Shown here piece by piece: positions 13,204 to 13,620 of a stretch of 13,620 nucleotides of DNA (its first letter is position 1; each line of letters begins with the position of its first letter). This stretch comes from an uncultured Opitutia bacterium. Lineage in GTDB: Bacteria > Verrucomicrobiota > Verrucomicrobiia > Opitutales > UBA953. Position numbers and translations under genes: made by a program. The notes under the pieces are model-generated. The model worked only from the letters and a program-made list of their open reading frames with translations. It was not told the DNA's origin and ran no database searches. The stretch is from NCBI GenBank assembly GCA_937875975.1, contig CALEEU010000120.1, positions 1-13,620 of the forward strand. The letters are read 5' to 3'.

Positions 13204-13620
13204 ATGGAACCCAGTCTCGAGGATTTAGCCCGTGAACGCCGCGAAAGATGCAACCCAGGATTCCCTTGGCGTCTCATCGGCCTCATCGCCCTCTGCCTGG
13301 CCATCGGCGGGCTCGGCTCGGCCGCCACGATGCCGGAGATCAAGGGCTGGTATGCCGGCCTCGTGAAGCCGTCCTTCAATCCGCCCAACTGGATCTTCGG
13401 CCCGGTCTGGTCGACGCTCTACGTCCTCATGGCCTGTTCGGCCAACGCCGCATGGACCGACCGCCCGGCCCGCCGGACGTTCTTCATCATCCTTCTGGTC
13501 AACTCGCTCTGGTCCCTGCTCTTCTTCGGGATGCATCGCCCGGACCTCGCGCTGATCGATATCCTCGGCTACCTCATCCTGCTCGTCATCTGGATCCGCC
13601 AACTCTGGCCGCAGCATCGC
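13204..13620 (+). CDS. tspO: TspO/MBR family protein (tryptophan-rich sensory protein), 3' end outside the window
   Basis: 139 codons are open to the right edge. After a charged N-terminal stretch of about 25 residues, the first membrane helix (LIGLIALCLAIGGLGSAAT) is followed by the family signature WYAGLVKPSFNPPNWIFGPV then WSTLYVLMA, covering the Trp- and Pro-rich loop that lines the porphyrin/cholesterol-binding pocket of TspO. Further helices (TFFIILLVNSLWSLLFFG and ALIDILGYLILLVIWI) match the five-helix plan; the last helix is cut off. TspO proteins sit in the membrane and bind tetrapyrroles, with roles in porphyrin handling and stress signalling. The ATG at 13204 is preferred, with AAGG close before it; an in-frame GTG at 13177 is possible. 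It diverges from dapL; no functional link to that gene is evident. Confidence 0.93.
   Translation, partial: MEPSLEDLARERRERCNPGFPWRLIGLIALCLAIGGLGSAATMPEIKGWYAGLVKPSFNPPNWIFGPVWSTLYVLMACSANAAWTDRPARRTFFIILLVNSLWSLLFFGMHRPDLALIDILGYLILLVIWIRQLWPQHR

Noticed and set aside
12966..13388. A 140-codon minus-strand frame spanning the dapL-tspO gap
   Set aside because: It overlaps the starts of both well-supported genes in other frames, and its composition is Arg/Ser/Pro-rich as in shadow frames.

Overview
The window is a GC-rich, densely coding stretch of a bacterial chromosome with ten genes for proteins of over 130 residues (one cut by the right edge), two tRNA genes and one short leader-peptide ORF. 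No gap between genes exceeds 300 bases, and I see no insertion sequence, phage gene, CRISPR array or other sign of recent transfer. The gene content (a DapL-type diaminopimelate aminotransferase of the 'GVGEPDEMAF' kind, citramalate synthase, TspO, NYN-OST-HTH protein, frequent GTG starts, weak or absent Shine-Dalgarno sites) suggests a Gram-negative member of Verrucomicrobiota (Opitutae-like). That assignment is inference from memory of related proteins, not from a search.

Layout. (1) 19-5384, minus strand: a tight four-gene run, read TerC/Alx-family membrane protein, MsbA-type ABC exporter, GT9 (heptosyltransferase-like) glycosyltransferase, CrtI/CrtISO-like FAD oxidoreductase. Gaps are 24, 1 and 43 bases, so these are probably one operon concerned with the envelope and membrane. 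(2) 5478-5549: tRNA-Arg(CCU), plus strand. (3) 5567-6724, minus: an exported protein with a probable NlpC/P60-like cysteine peptidase domain. It diverges from (4) 6858-8027, plus: a NYN-domain (PIN-like) predicted RNase with a basic tail, an Arg/Glu/Pro linker and a C-terminal OST-HTH/LOTUS-like domain. (5) 8031-10798, minus: an isoleucine-rich leader peptide, (R)-citramalate synthase, and a secreted BD-FAE/HSL-like esterase 26 bases behind it. (6) 10888-11658, plus: a secreted protein of unknown function. (7) 11711-13107, minus: tRNA-Phe(GAA) with its own terminator, downstream of dapL (lysine/peptidoglycan precursor synthesis). (8) 13204 to the edge, plus: a TspO/MBR protein, divergent from dapL.

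The most interesting item is upstream of citramalate synthase. A 29-codon ORF (10798-10709, minus) carries six isoleucine codons in its last eleven sense codons. Just behind it lie three segments that can pair in two exclusive ways: CGGAACG with CGTTCCG, or CCGTTCCG with CGGAACGG. This has the architecture of a ribosome-mediated attenuator sensing charged tRNA-Ile, placed in front of the entry enzyme of the threonine-independent isoleucine pathway. Other regulatory candidates are a hairpin that would bury the only Shine-Dalgarno-like sequence of the TerC gene, and inverted repeats in two divergent promoter regions (6779-6794 and 13144-13176).
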